A DNA stretch of 64,000 nucleotides from a virus. The notes under the pieces were generated by a model. That model saw only the letters and a list, made by a program, of their open reading frames with translations. It searched no databases and was not told the origin of the DNA. This document shows positions 25,741 to 35,992 of this stretch, in pieces. Both the position numbers and the translations under genes were made by a program. The stretch spans positions 26,362 to 90,361 of IMG/VR virus record IMGVR_UViG_3300028920_000054; one strand, given 5' to 3'. Every line of letters starts with the position of its first letter. Positions within the stretch are counted from its first letter, which is position 1.

Positions 25741-25798
25741 GTGTGGGATAAACGCTTAGCGGCGGCAAGATGAATCCCGGCATCTTGCATTCCCACAC
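25741..25798 (+). other. Nested inverted repeat between tail tube and chaperone genes
   Basis: Outer arms GTGTGGGA (25741-25748) and TCCCACAC (25791-25798) enclose inner arms CAAGATG (25766-25772) and CATCTTG (25781-25787). There is no T-run to make a classical terminator. It may limit read-through from the very abundant tube transcript or act as an mRNA stabiliser. Confidence 0.65.
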
Positions 25799-25864
25799 CT
25801 TTATTAACCACTGGGGAAGCACCAATGCTCGTGAAGCAGTGATGCTCTATTTAAGGGGAATGCA

Positions 25865-26245
25865 ATGAAATTAAGGACAAAGAAAACTGTACAATGGATA
25901 ACTTTTTTAAGAGACGGATTTGAAGCAAAGTTTCAAGTATCACCGATGACCGAATCGGAAAACGCCGACTTGTTAAAGGCGTGTCGAAAGTGGATTTGGG
26001 AAAAGAATCAGAGGATAGAAGATACACCAGATTATCAGTCGTTCAAGGCACAGAAGATTAAAAAGACCATCCTTGATTGGGAAGGGGTAGAAAACGAAGA
26101 CGGAACCCCGCTTCAGTGTACTGACGAAAACAAGATGGCCATTTATAAGGGCGACCCAGAAGTAATAAATTGGGTACTTGAACAGGCTGACAAGATTCTC
26201 GAATCCGGTTTAAAGGATGAAGAGGAAGCGAACGAAAATTTATAA
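25865..26245 (+). CDS. Tail assembly chaperone, short form (G)
   Basis: A 126-residue acidic helical protein between tail tube and tape measure, the invariant location of gpG-type chaperones. It ends at TAA 26243-26245. The last sense codons form the slippery heptamer A AAT TTA (26236-26242), so a fraction of ribosomes should shift to -1 and add the downstream domain. Confidence 0.85.
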   Translation: MKLRTKKTVQWITFLRDGFEAKFQVSPMTESENADLLKACRKWIWEKNQRIEDTPDYQSFKAQKIKKTILDWEGVENEDGTPLQCTDENKMAIYKGDPEVINWVLEQADKILESGLKDEEEANENL

Positions 26246-26598
26246 AATGGGCTGAGTGGTACGGTGGCACTGCTAAAAAGAAGGGTGCCTCCTCAACACT
26301 CGATTGCAAGGAATGTAGGGAACTCTATGCTGCTTGGGACGAAGAGCCACCTTGCGATGAATGCCCTAGACCAACTTATTTATTTCCAGACAATTACATT
26401 GCATGGAAATTTTGGAATTGGTTGCATAGATATGGACGTGAATCATCAATTAATGGACTTGCTCCAATTAAGATAGATTCAGCGTTAGATTTATGCAGGG
26501 CACGGGATACTACATGGGAAGATTTTGAAAAGATTCTTCTAATCGAAGACACTTTATACCCAAAACTTATTGAGCCACGAGAGGGTCATGAAAAATGA
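26236..26598 (+). CDS. Tail assembly chaperone, frameshift extension (T of G-T)
   Basis: An open frame in -1 relative to the chaperone, from the slip site to TGA 26596-26598, adds about 119 codons with no start of its own. After the slip it reads ...NL-IKWAEWYGGTAKK, then a zinc-finger-like DCKECRELY...CDECPRP, then a helical domain rich in Trp and Asp. It corresponds to the lambda G-T product that binds the tape measure. It ends 50 bp before the tape measure gene. Confidence 0.85.
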   Translation, partial: KFIKWAEWYGGTAKKKGASSTLDCKECRELYAAWDEEPPCDECPRPTYLFPDNYIAWKFWNWLHRYGRESSINGLAPIKIDSALDLCRARDTTWEDFEKILLIEDTLYPKLIEPREGHEK

Positions 26599-26636
26599 AA
26601 AGCCGAGCAAACCTAAAAAGTAGCTTGGCTTTTTGC
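26597..26636 (+). terminator. Intrinsic terminator before the tape measure gene
   Basis: AGCCGAGC (26601-26608) pairs with GCTTGGCT (26623-26630), with one G-T wobble, and five T residues follow. It overlaps the chaperone stop and probably reduces tape-measure expression relative to the tail tube. Confidence 0.65.
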
Positions 26637-26647
26637 GTGGAGATGCC

Positions 26648-29600
26648 ATGGCAGGCGTAAGATTCAGCATTGATACATCTGGAGTTTCTACCGGGGCAAA
26701 CAAGGCAGTTAAAGAGTTTGAACGGATAGGTGCGGCTGCACTAAAAACTGAAACCCAAATAAAGAAATTAGAGGCATCAATGGGAATCAGTGGGGCTAAG
26801 ATGCAGGGAGCTGCCAAACAGACCGATGCCGCAACAAAGGCTACAAAAAACTATGGGAATGCAGCCAACCTTGCTGCCACTAGTCAAGCAAAACTGGCTA
26901 AAGCCACACAGTCTTCACACGATAAATTAGTAACGTTCGTAAGGTCTGTAGCTTCTACTGCTGCAACGTTAATGATCTTAGATAGAGTTTTAACAAAAGT
27001 TGCAGCGGATATGAAAATAGGAATGGACTTTGAGCAGGAAATGGCACGAGTAAGGGGTGTCATGCGAGCTTCTGTGTCTGAATTTAATGCACTATCAAAA
27101 GCCGCTAGATTGGCAGGAGAATCGACGGTGTGGACTGCATCTGAAGCAGCAAACGCACTAAGATATCTTGCCATGGCTGGATTTTCAGCGAAAGAATCTC
27201 TTTTGTCTCTAAGTGGTGTCTTGAACTTAGCGCTTATCGGAGAACTTGACCTTGGAAGGGCAACTGATATAGCGTCCGACTCTTTGCGTGCTATGAACCT
27301 TGAAGCGGACCAGATGAACAGAGTTGTTGATGTGTTCACCGGAACCATAACAAGGTCTAATACAAACATCGAAATGATGGGCGATGCAATGAAGTTTGCA
27401 GCACCACTTGGTGCTCAATTAGGGTATACAATAGAACAACTTTCGGCAATGATAGGAACGCTATCACAGTCTGGAATCAAGGCTGGAATCGCTGGGCGTG
27501 GCTTGCAGATGGCATTCATAAAAACTTCCGATGCGGCAAAAAAGCTTGGACTGTCTGTGGATGCAAACTTGATAGATGTTATAAAGGCTTTGGCACAGCA
27601 AGAGGTTTCGGCAACAGAAATATCCAAGATGTTTGGAGCACGTGCATTAAAAACAGTTTTAGTGCTTAAGAGCAACATATTCCAATATGAAAGATTTGCC
27701 AATACACTCAAGCACGTTGGTGGGGAAAGCCAAGCATACATCGACCAATTGGATACCATGGAAGTTGCACTTACAAAACTTAATTCCATGATCGCATCCA
27801 TAAAGATAGACATTTATATGCACTATCTTACTTCACTTAAAAATGCCACCAAAGACCTTACAAAGTTTCTAGGCGACAACCGAAAGACAATAGAATTGTC
27901 AATAATAGCAAGCTTTAAACTTGCCAAAATATTGGGCGAAGGTGGTGTGCTTTTTATCGCATACAAACTTTTAACCAAAACCGTTGGGACATCTTCTGTT
28001 GCCTTAAGATGGTGGAATGCTTCTCTTGCTGGAACTATTGCCATATCAAAGTACGCAGTAAAAAGTCTTTTTACGCTAAAGGGAGCGTTTCAGGGACTGT
28101 TTGCTTTCTTGGTCGGATGGGAAATAGGAAAATATCTTCGAGAAAACTTCTTAGAAGCACGGATAGCTGGAGTTGTAGCTGTTGACTTGATAATGAAGGC
28201 ATGGATAAACCTTAAGTATGCAGTGTTGATATCTTGGGAGCTAATAAGCCATACCGTTAAGTCGGTAGCAGATTCGATGGTTGGATTTTTCAACAGTGCG
28301 ATAGAAAAAATAAAATCAGCATTTGGAACAATGCTTGGTTGGATAGCGGATAAGGTTTCTTATGTTACCTTTATGGGAGATGCTGCTAAGTCATTAAAAG
28401 ATGTAGCGGATGGATTAAAGGAAATTTATACCATAGAGGGTCACACAAAAAGCATGATATTCGACGACTCTAGCGCTATGGATAAAAATCAAAAAAGCAT
28501 TAGAGAAACCGTTGATGCAATAAAAAAACTTACAGACGAAAGAAAGGTGGCCCTTTCTGAACATCAGAAAATTATCAATGCTATGGTTGATGAAACGGCA
28601 AAAGTCGATGTGCTTCAAAAGGCTGAAGTTAAACTTATGGCAACAATAGAAGACCACACAAAAGACCTTTGGGCGTTTAGGACAGAGCTTGTAGAAACCA
28701 CAAAAGATTTGCTTAAATACCGTGATGCACTTACCTTAGAACAAAAAGAAAAACTTTACGAAAAATATGCAAAAGAATATCAAGCGCTTTATTATGGAGA
28801 AAAAGAATACAAGTTAATGATGCTTGATGAAGAGGCGGAAGCTGTCAAGGAAATGCTCAGCAAACAAATTACTAGCAAAAAAGCCTTTGCATTGGTTTCT
28901 GCCCAAATAGACGAACTTATATCTAGCAAGAAAAGATTATTAATTATAGCAGACCTAACCCAAGCGGCAAGTTTCTATAAAGACTTAATAGGTTTTGAAG
29001 ACACATATCACGATACAATGATGAAACTTATTGATGAAGAACAAAAAAGGAAAGCCGAACTATATAAAGATGATGTTGCTGCTGCAAAATGGGCAGCACA
29101 GGAAAAAGGAAAACTTGAACAAGACTTATTTGAAAAGAAAACTAAATATATAGCTGAAGGATTCGGAGAACTTGCTTCTGCATTTTCTGATATTGCTGGG
29201 CTTTATGATGATGGCTCTTCCGCAGCAAGGAGATGGCAAGAAGCGTCTAAAGTAATGGAAATGGCACAGAAGGCCGTTGCTGTTGTTAATGCAGTTGCGG
29301 CCATAGCCAATCAGGGATTGGGCGATCCATATACTGCGTTTGCTAGAATTGCGGCAATGACAGCGGCAATGGCTTCTTTACTTTCAACAATTGGCGAATC
29401 GGTAGGTGGCGGCGGTGGGGGTGGTAGTTTGTCAGCATCTTCTCTTACTGCAAGCACCGTTCTTGGTGCTGAAGCTGGTACGGGTAGTGAATCAACCACA
29501 AAATCATGGGAACTTCTTGAAGATACCTACAATATGGAATACAGAGAATTGTCTGGTATTTATAATGAAATGAAGGATTTAAACAAAAATATCAGCGGTC

Positions 29601-32140
29601 TTGTAAGTAGCATATTTAGGACTGGAAGCCTAGATAACTTTCAAGTTTCATCATCTACTATTGGGAGTATGCAAGCTGCATGGGATAAGTTTAATAAGTT
29701 ATCGTATCTTGGATTCGATAAGGTTCTTGATACACTGACCTTTGGGTTTACATCATGGGCAAACAAGATCGTATCTAATTTTGTTGACAGCATCTTTGGT
29801 GGTGGTACAACCAAGAAGGTCACTGGTTCTGGCCTAGCAACTAACGCAGCTACCATAGCATCTCTTCAGGGGGGTGGAGGAATCGGCGCTCAGCAATTTG
29901 TTGATATCAAGAAAACAACTGAAGGTGGGTGGTTCAGTTCCGACAAGACAGAAAGATATACAAGATATTATGAGCTTGACGAAGATGTTTCTCGCCTTTT
30001 AGACCAAGTCTTCCAAAACATTGGTTCTACTCTTATAGAATTAACCACTTCGCTCGGTGCTGACATGGAAAACACGCTTAACTATGTCTTTGAAGGTGGA
30101 AAGCTTGACCTAAAGGGTTTGGATGCAGAAGGTGTAAATAAAGCATTAACTGAATATTTTTCTGCAATTGGTGATACGGCAGCAGGAGCTTTGTTCGGCG
30201 ACCTGATAAACGTTTACCAACAGGTTGGAGAAGGGTTGTTGGAAACGGCAACTAGACTTGTTGTTGATAAGGCTGTTGTTGTTGATACTTTGGGCATGAT
30301 AGGGCAATCGTTCACCGGAACGATACCAGAAATAATAAGTTTTTCAGAATCCATTATAGGTATAGCTGGAGACCTTGAAACTTTTAGGGAAAGCGCTGAA
30401 ACATATTATGACAAGTTCTTCACTGATTCCGAAAAACAACTTCGTATTCAAGATCAATTGACTGCAACCTTCACCGATTTGGATATGGTTTTACCCACCA
30501 CAAGAGATGGCTTCAGGGCTCTCGTAGAAGGTCTTGATTTAACCACAGAAAGTGGAAAAGAGGCTCTAGTTGTTTTGCTTTCAGCATCGGAAGCGGCTGA
30601 TACTTATTATTCAACCATTGAAGATATTACATCTGCAATGTTGTCTTCTACGGAAGATATTATTAGTGCGCATGAATTATCTGATTATGACTTGTTAATT
30701 AAAAACGCCACTGATTGGAGAGACACACAATTGGACGCATGGGCTTCTATTGAAGGCTCTGTGGATGTTGACACCTATGTCGCTGGTATTGATAGAATTG
30801 ATACTGCATTTGGTTATATGCTTGATGACATTGAGCAAGACGTGATTACTACTGCTGCCAACCTGTCAAATTCGCTTGCATCTTCTATAGGTTCACTTAA
30901 ATACGGACAGAGCTATGGATATGCCGAAACGCTTGCAGCAAACCTAGACAACATAGCTTCCATGACAGGTCTTCCGGTTGAATATCAGCAATACCTTGTT
31001 GAACAGGCTACAGAATACTACAATATGCAAATGGCGGCACTTGCAGCATCACAGTCGGCAGCAAGCGCATCCCAAAGCACCGCAAACTATGCCAAGGATG
31101 CAGCCAAAACACAACTGGAAGCACTTAAAGAACTTGAAAAGACCATAGAAACGTGGAAGGATACATATGACGATATTGCCGCACAGGTCTTGGGTTATAA
31201 AACAACTACCGCAAATCCTCAGGATGCAATAGAACGATTAGGAATAGCAAAGGGCGCAATCACAGACCTTCTTGGCGGAATGACTGCTGCGGAATACGTT
31301 GCTTCGTTCGGGTCAGTTGAAGACCAAGCACAAGCTGCAAAAACACTTCAGGAACTTTATGACAACTATCTGTCATTGGCACAGGAAGCATACCAACGCC
31401 CATCCACAGAATATCAACAGATTTACGCTGAAGTCATAGGCGAATTAACAAGCATAATTGGCTACATGGAAGAATACGCAACCCTTGAGTGGGAAGTGGC
31501 TATCGACCAGCTTGACGCACTCAGGGAAATACGTGACGCAATCGAAGCCCTAGAACTCATAGTTAATGTTGATGGTGGAACCGGAGGAGGGGGCGGTGGT
31601 GGCGGTGGTGGTGGCGGTAGCGCCGAAATCGAAATGCCTGAATGGTTAATTGGGCAATGGGAAACAATCACGACAGCTTACCAAAACGCATTAAGAGCCG
31701 GTGAAGTTGGAAAGGTTTATGATGTTTCTGCACAGTGGGGGCCTGGCGCAACCGAAACCTTCTATCCCGGTAATATTATGAACCTCATAGCCCAAGGTGA
31801 ATCAATGTGGTTCACTCCACAGGATAGTATTTGGGACATATTCAAAAAGTACCCAATAATAGCAGAGGGGTGGGAAAAGCAGTTTGGTGGTTATAAGTTA
31901 GGCACTAATTATGTACCTGAAACAGGACTCGCTTACGTACATGAAGGTGAACAAATCATTCCTGCCGGATATGATTACCCTGAACTTGCTGTTGGTGGGG
32001 TAGAGGTAAACTTCAACATTACTATAAACGGAAACGATAAACCAAAGGAAGTCGCAAAAGAAGTCAGGGTTGAAGTCGAAAACTTCATGCGTTCTTCTTT
32101 GGGAAGAAAACTAACACAGCAAACGGCTAGGGGTCGCTAA
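26648..32140 (+). CDS. Tape measure protein (TP901 family)
   Basis: This 1,830-residue protein is the longest gene in the window. ATG 26648 follows GTGGAG. Residues about 120-290 are the TP901 tape-measure core (MARVRGVMRASVSEFNALSK, TASEAANALRYLAMAG). There are helical and membrane-prone segments around residues 430-520, a long coiled coil, a glycine-only linker near residue 1650, and a C-terminal LGTNYVPETGLAYVHEGEQIIP motif common at tape-measure ends. It sets tail length; the size predicts a long tail. Confidence 0.95.
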   Translation: MAGVRFSIDTSGVSTGANKAVKEFERIGAAALKTETQIKKLEASMGISGAKMQGAAKQTDAATKATKNYGNAANLAATSQAKLAKATQSSHDKLVTFVRSVASTAATLMILDRVLTKVAADMKIGMDFEQEMARVRGVMRASVSEFNALSKAARLAGESTVWTASEAANALRYLAMAGFSAKESLLSLSGVLNLALIGELDLGRATDIASDSLRAMNLEADQMNRVVDVFTGTITRSNTNIEMMGDAMKFAAPLGAQLGYTIEQLSAMIGTLSQSGIKAGIAGRGLQMAFIKTSDAAKKLGLSVDANLIDVIKALAQQEVSATEISKMFGARALKTVLVLKSNIFQYERFANTLKHVGGESQAYIDQLDTMEVALTKLNSMIASIKIDIYMHYLTSLKNATKDLTKFLGDNRKTIELSIIASFKLAKILGEGGVLFIAYKLLTKTVGTSSVALRWWNASLAGTIAISKYAVKSLFTLKGAFQGLFAFLVGWEIGKYLRENFLEARIAGVVAVDLIMKAWINLKYAVLISWELISHTVKSVADSMVGFFNSAIEKIKSAFGTMLGWIADKVSYVTFMGDAAKSLKDVADGLKEIYTIEGHTKSMIFDDSSAMDKNQKSIRETVDAIKKLTDERKVALSEHQKIINAMVDETAKVDVLQKAEVKLMATIEDHTKDLWAFRTELVETTKDLLKYRDALTLEQKEKLYEKYAKEYQALYYGEKEYKLMMLDEEAEAVKEMLSKQITSKKAFALVSAQIDELISSKKRLLIIADLTQAASFYKDLIGFEDTYHDTMMKLIDEEQKRKAELYKDDVAAAKWAAQEKGKLEQDLFEKKTKYIAEGFGELASAFSDIAGLYDDGSSAARRWQEASKVMEMAQKAVAVVNAVAAIANQGLGDPYTAFARIAAMTAAMASLLSTIGESVGGGGGGGSLSASSLTASTVLGAEAGTGSESTTKSWELLEDTYNMEYRELSGIYNEMKDLNKNISGLVSSIFRTGSLDNFQVSSSTIGSMQAAWDKFNKLSYLGFDKVLDTLTFGFTSWANKIVSNFVDSIFGGGTTKKVTGSGLATNAATIASLQGGGGIGAQQFVDIKKTTEGGWFSSDKTERYTRYYELDEDVSRLLDQVFQNIGSTLIELTTSLGADMENTLNYVFEGGKLDLKGLDAEGVNKALTEYFSAIGDTAAGALFGDLINVYQQVGEGLLETATRLVVDKAVVVDTLGMIGQSFTGTIPEIISFSESIIGIAGDLETFRESAETYYDKFFTDSEKQLRIQDQLTATFTDLDMVLPTTRDGFRALVEGLDLTTESGKEALVVLLSASEAADTYYSTIEDITSAMLSSTEDIISAHELSDYDLLIKNATDWRDTQLDAWASIEGSVDVDTYVAGIDRIDTAFGYMLDDIEQDVITTAANLSNSLASSIGSLKYGQSYGYAETLAANLDNIASMTGLPVEYQQYLVEQATEYYNMQMAALAASQSAASASQSTANYAKDAAKTQLEALKELEKTIETWKDTYDDIAAQVLGYKTTTANPQDAIERLGIAKGAITDLLGGMTAAEYVASFGSVEDQAQAAKTLQELYDNYLSLAQEAYQRPSTEYQQIYAEVIGELTSIIGYMEEYATLEWEVAIDQLDALREIRDAIEALELIVNVDGGTGGGGGGGGGGGGSAEIEMPEWLIGQWETITTAYQNALRAGEVGKVYDVSAQWGPGATETFYPGNIMNLIAQGESMWFTPQDSIWDIFKKYPIIAEGWEKQFGGYKLGTNYVPETGLAYVHEGEQIIPAGYDYPELAVGGVEVNFNITINGNDKPKEVAKEVRVEVENFMRSSLGRKLTQQTARGR

Positions 32141-32946
32141 TGGCAATATTTACTTCAGGAGATATAATAACAGCATCTGCGGCAAGCATTACTGTACAAT
32201 CAACCGCAACTGGTTTTGCCGCTGTTAATGTGATGAACCACGCAAACCTTAAACGAAGGTGGCGTATGGATTCTGCAAGCATGTCTTCTATAAACCCTGT
32301 AATGTATATTGATATGGGTGTCGCAAAAACGGCTACCGCTGTTATATTAGACGATGTAAACTTTGATACGTGTTCTATATTAGGACACGCTTCAAGCCTT
32401 TCAACAGATTGGTCTGGTGCAACGTTTGCGACAACTGGAATAACAATAAGTAAAGATGCTCAGGTGAACAGATATAAGGCATATATTCCCTTAGTGTCTT
32501 TTAATTATAGATTCTTGGCTATATGCGTTCCAGAAACGGCTACTGCGGTTGGCGACTATACAACAAAGTGGGAAATCGGAAGGGTTGGGATACTTGATTC
32601 AGGAAATGAAATGTCAACGAACATGAGTGAAGGATATGAACGTGGTGCTGAACGAGCATACGAAGACCTTGAACTGAAGTCTGGACACGTTGAAAGGACA
32701 GAACGTGGGCCGATAAGGTGGGTGGGAACACTTATGTTTGGCAAGAGAAGCCTTACTTCTGAATCAGACCTTACGACACTTAACAATACAAATATATCAG
32801 ATACCATAATTTTTTACGAAAACAACTGCATTACAACTGACACATCAAAGGTGTATTTCTGTTTAAGGGACGACAACTATAAAGGAACATACACAATTCA
32901 CGATATTATAACCGGAAGCTCGATAAGACTTAGAGAAAGAATATGA
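32140..32946 (+). CDS. Distal tail/tip protein
   Basis: A 268-residue beta-rich protein overlapping the tape-measure stop by one base and the next start by 4 bp. Its strands resemble the discoidin-like fold of distal tail proteins (YIDMGVAKTATAVILDDVNF, YRFLAICVPE). Position immediately after the tape measure supports a tip hub role. Confidence 0.65.
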   Translation: MAIFTSGDIITASAASITVQSTATGFAAVNVMNHANLKRRWRMDSASMSSINPVMYIDMGVAKTATAVILDDVNFDTCSILGHASSLSTDWSGATFATTGITISKDAQVNRYKAYIPLVSFNYRFLAICVPETATAVGDYTTKWEIGRVGILDSGNEMSTNMSEGYERGAERAYEDLELKSGHVERTERGPIRWVGTLMFGKRSLTSESDLTTLNNTNISDTIIFYENNCITTDTSKVYFCLRDDNYKGTYTIHDIITGSSIRLRERI

Positions 32947-35234
32947 ATCTTTTCTGCGAAATACACAGAAGTTCCGACGTTATATATGTTGCCCTTGAGG
33001 GTGGAACGTTTGATGGCGTTGACTATCGTGGTGATATAATAGAAGACATTGAAGTTTCTAAGTCCATACCTGATGTTTTTTATGGTGTTGAACGAACCGA
33101 ATCAATAACAATCAGACTAGCTAATGTCGATAATGGTGTTGACCCAACGTGGGATGAAATTGCAGCAGAGGAAGACCTTAGAACCTGTTGGGTTGTTTTA
33201 AAAAGAGATTCAAAGCACATTGCTACTGGTAATATAACAAATTACACGCTTGGCATTGAAGCGTCAATAACCATTGAACCACGTGATGATGAAATATTTG
33301 AAACGCTTTTTCCAAAAGGAATTGTTACAACAGACGTTTTTACCGATACAGCGATAAATATAGGAGAAGCAATACCTATAAACTTCGGATACTGTCGCAA
33401 TGTTCCATGCCCGAATATTCAAAACAATACTGCTGACGATCACTATGACTATCTAGTTGGATATGGCGTTGTCGAAGGACTGTGGATAGATCACACAAAC
33501 GGAATGGGTGTAAAATGGGAAGATGGGTCGCTTGCATCTTCAACGCTGTACACTTTTTATGATGGTTCACAAGCATCCCCATTCGCAGGATATGCCTTTA
33601 TTCGATTTACAGGAGAACAGCGTGGTTTTTCTAATGAATTTTTAACCATTTATGCCGATGTAAAAGGACTTGAACTTGGCGGTTCTATAGCCAATAGAAA
33701 TTTTTCAGATATAATAAAGGCAATTGCAAGCAACTCAACTTGGGGACTTGAAGAATCGGTAAACCTGTCTTCTTTTGCAACGGCAGCATCTTCGCTTTCT
33801 ACCGACGCATGGATGTGTGACGTTTCGCTTCATAGACAAACAAAGGTTAGGGATTCAATTGATGACATTCTATTTGCCTGCCATTCATGGTTGTCAAAAA
33901 ACGATTCAGATGAATGGGAGCTTACAGTAGATGGAATAGGTTCATCCGTAGCTTCGTTTGGGGAAAATGACGGATATTACAACAACTGTGATGTTCTTTC
34001 GTATGGCGTAACACCCTCTAACTCAACAATAAAAACAGCATATCTGAATTACGATAATGGAGAAAAGCAGATATCAATAGCAGTGAACTCTACGTTCGGC
34101 GTTGACAAGACCTTTGAAACTGAATGTATCAGTGAAGACGTAACTGCAAAAAAATTACTTTCCTATATATATGGAAGGTCGATTTATGCTGATAAGAAAA
34201 TATCAATATTATGTGGAACAGATGCAACTGACGTAGATTGTGGAAACGTAATTGGTTTAAGTATATTAGATCGTTCGATTACAGACACAACTTACCGTGT
34301 TATTGGAACAACAAAAAAAACCATTCAAACAACACTTAACTGTGAAGCATACGATTCAAGAATTTTCGACAGCCAAACGATAGCAACGCCAACAGCACAA
34401 AGTTCATCAGCCTATGTCGGACTACACGAATTTACTGGAACTGGTTCATTAACTACAAACATTTCAATCACTAACCTGACTGGGAACGGAATAAAAACAT
34501 CGCTACAAGTTGGGGAAGGCTTCGTTTTTGGTGAGGTTGGATATGTAAAATCGGACGGCAAGATATGGAAAGCTTCTGGAATAGACGATGCAAAAATGCC
34601 CGGACGATATATGTCGTTAGCCACCATTGGAGCAGACGATAGTGGGCTGTTCCTCTGGAGGGGGTTTGTAAAAAACAACGCTTGGTCGTGGACAAAAGGA
34701 AGTATATTAAAGCTTGGAACGGAGGGAGCCATAGCACAGCAATCAACGGGCCAAATTGTCGGAATAGCAATAACCGAAACAGAAATAGACTTTAATCCAC
34801 AGTTTATGTTCATGCCGGATACTGCAAGATATATAGCCGTTCCAGAATTAACAGTATCTATTTCATCGCTTGCTTCTTCAAGTGCATCCGCTGTTTACGC
34901 AACACCAATGTCTGATACTATCGAAGTTTCAGTTCAAGCTTTTGCGTCAGTCGGGACTCCATCGTTAGTGGTTTATAATAAACTTTCACCCGTTACACTT
35001 ACAATAGCATCTCCATGCGTGGCTACATATGCATCTCACGGGTTATCGGAAGAACATGAAATTTTCTTTTCCACGTTAGGGACCCTACCAACTGGAATTG
35101 TAGAAGATACTCATTACTTTGTAAAAGATAAAACAGATAACACATTTAATGTTTCGGCTACCGCTGGCGGTGCGGCAATAAATACATCAGGCAGTCAGGG
35201 TGGAACACATAGCCTGTTCTACAAAGCGCCTTAA
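32943..35234 (+). CDS. Tail tip/baseplate hub protein
   Basis: The 763-residue protein is in the tip-hub slot. The N-terminal part (about 1-350) has SITIRLANVDNGVDP and INFGYCRNVPCP, and a middle VRDSIDDILFACHSWLSKNDSDEWEL is typical of phage baseplate hub proteins. The C-terminal 250 residues are beta-rich, ending with a motif frequent in tail proteins (DTHYFVKD-like, TFNVSATAGGAAIN). It links the tail tube to fibres. Confidence 0.7.
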   Translation: MNLFCEIHRSSDVIYVALEGGTFDGVDYRGDIIEDIEVSKSIPDVFYGVERTESITIRLANVDNGVDPTWDEIAAEEDLRTCWVVLKRDSKHIATGNITNYTLGIEASITIEPRDDEIFETLFPKGIVTTDVFTDTAINIGEAIPINFGYCRNVPCPNIQNNTADDHYDYLVGYGVVEGLWIDHTNGMGVKWEDGSLASSTLYTFYDGSQASPFAGYAFIRFTGEQRGFSNEFLTIYADVKGLELGGSIANRNFSDIIKAIASNSTWGLEESVNLSSFATAASSLSTDAWMCDVSLHRQTKVRDSIDDILFACHSWLSKNDSDEWELTVDGIGSSVASFGENDGYYNNCDVLSYGVTPSNSTIKTAYLNYDNGEKQISIAVNSTFGVDKTFETECISEDVTAKKLLSYIYGRSIYADKKISILCGTDATDVDCGNVIGLSILDRSITDTTYRVIGTTKKTIQTTLNCEAYDSRIFDSQTIATPTAQSSSAYVGLHEFTGTGSLTTNISITNLTGNGIKTSLQVGEGFVFGEVGYVKSDGKIWKASGIDDAKMPGRYMSLATIGADDSGLFLWRGFVKNNAWSWTKGSILKLGTEGAIAQQSTGQIVGIAITETEIDFNPQFMFMPDTARYIAVPELTVSISSLASSSASAVYATPMSDTIEVSVQAFASVGTPSLVVYNKLSPVTLTIASPCVATYASHGLSEEHEIFFSTLGTLPTGIVEDTHYFVKDKTDNTFNVSATAGGAAINTSGSQGGTHSLFYKAP

Positions 35235-35243
35235 GGAGAAACC

Positions 35244-35939
35244 ATGTTAGATTTAAAAGAAGAACAAAAATTTAAAAATCTTAAAGATATGTGTCTAGAA
35301 CTTAGAGTGCCACCGCCACCAGATGTGTTTATCCGTATGCAGGTACATGATAAAAACGGGGCGCTGGTTTCGGACAACAAGGAAAGGGCGCACTCTTTTA
35401 CACGAAACTTCTGGAACATGATGTTTGGAATGGCAGGGGACTCTGGGGGGGATGGGGGCTCTACTTTTGGTGCAGGGTATATGTCAAAGAAAACCACAGG
35501 TGGAGTCGTTTTTGGTTCTGCTAGTGGGTATGTGGAACGAAATGACGGCCTTTATGCTAGCTTAGGAGACTCTAGTACTGGAATTGTAATAGGAACTGAC
35601 GATACAGCCTTTAACATAGATCAATACGCTTTGGGGGCACAAATTGTCAACGGGGTTTCCACTGGCCAAATGAGCCACCTAGCGAGCACTTCTATGGGTA
35701 TTCCAAGTTATGCAGCAACTACATGGAAAAGTACCCTCGAAAGAGTTTTTAATAACAATTCAGGAGGGGCAATAGTAGTCAAAGAAACCGGGCTATATTG
35801 GGATGGAACCATGTGGGGGAGTGGAAGTCCACAGATGATTGAGCGAAATGTGCTCGTTGCCACTTCTACCGTTGCTGATGCGGCACAATTAACCGTGACA
35901 TATGAAATAAGCATGGACTTTTCTGTTCCTGACGCATAA
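35244..35939 (+). CDS. Tail tip-associated protein
   Basis: A 231-residue protein with AAGGAG before the ATG. The pattern DVFIRMQVHDKNGALVSDNKERAHSFTRNFWNMMFG is common in small proteins encoded after tail hubs. The remainder is Gly/Ser-rich and beta-forming. A TAAGG-free stop is followed directly by a new promoter, so this is the last gene of the main late transcript. Confidence 0.6.
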   Translation: MLDLKEEQKFKNLKDMCLELRVPPPPDVFIRMQVHDKNGALVSDNKERAHSFTRNFWNMMFGMAGDSGGDGGSTFGAGYMSKKTTGGVVFGSASGYVERNDGLYASLGDSSTGIVIGTDDTAFNIDQYALGAQIVNGVSTGQMSHLASTSMGIPSYAATTWKSTLERVFNNNSGGAIVVKETGLYWDGTMWGSGSPQMIERNVLVATSTVADAAQLTVTYEISMDFSVPDA

Positions 35940-35944
35940 AAGAC

Positions 35945-35973
35945 TTGACATTTCCAATAAAACATGATAGGCT
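35945..35973 (+). promoter_or_regulatory. Sigma-70-type promoter for the secreted beta-helix gene
   Basis: TTGACA (35945-35950), 17 bp, TAGGCT (35968-35973). It begins six bases after the previous stop codon and 48 bp before the next ATG, showing that the next two genes can be expressed independently of the late operon. Confidence 0.65.
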
Positions 35974-35992
35974 AAATCAAAAAGGAAAAAAT

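Noticed and set aside
26884-27369. Minus-strand 161-residue frame in the tape measure gene
   Set aside because: Antisense shadow of the TP901 domain; no initiation signals.
31585-31620. Long G-rich tract in the tape measure gene, possible slippage site
   Set aside because: It encodes a glycine linker using GGA/GGC/GGT codons, and the frame continues correctly; no sign of frameshifting.
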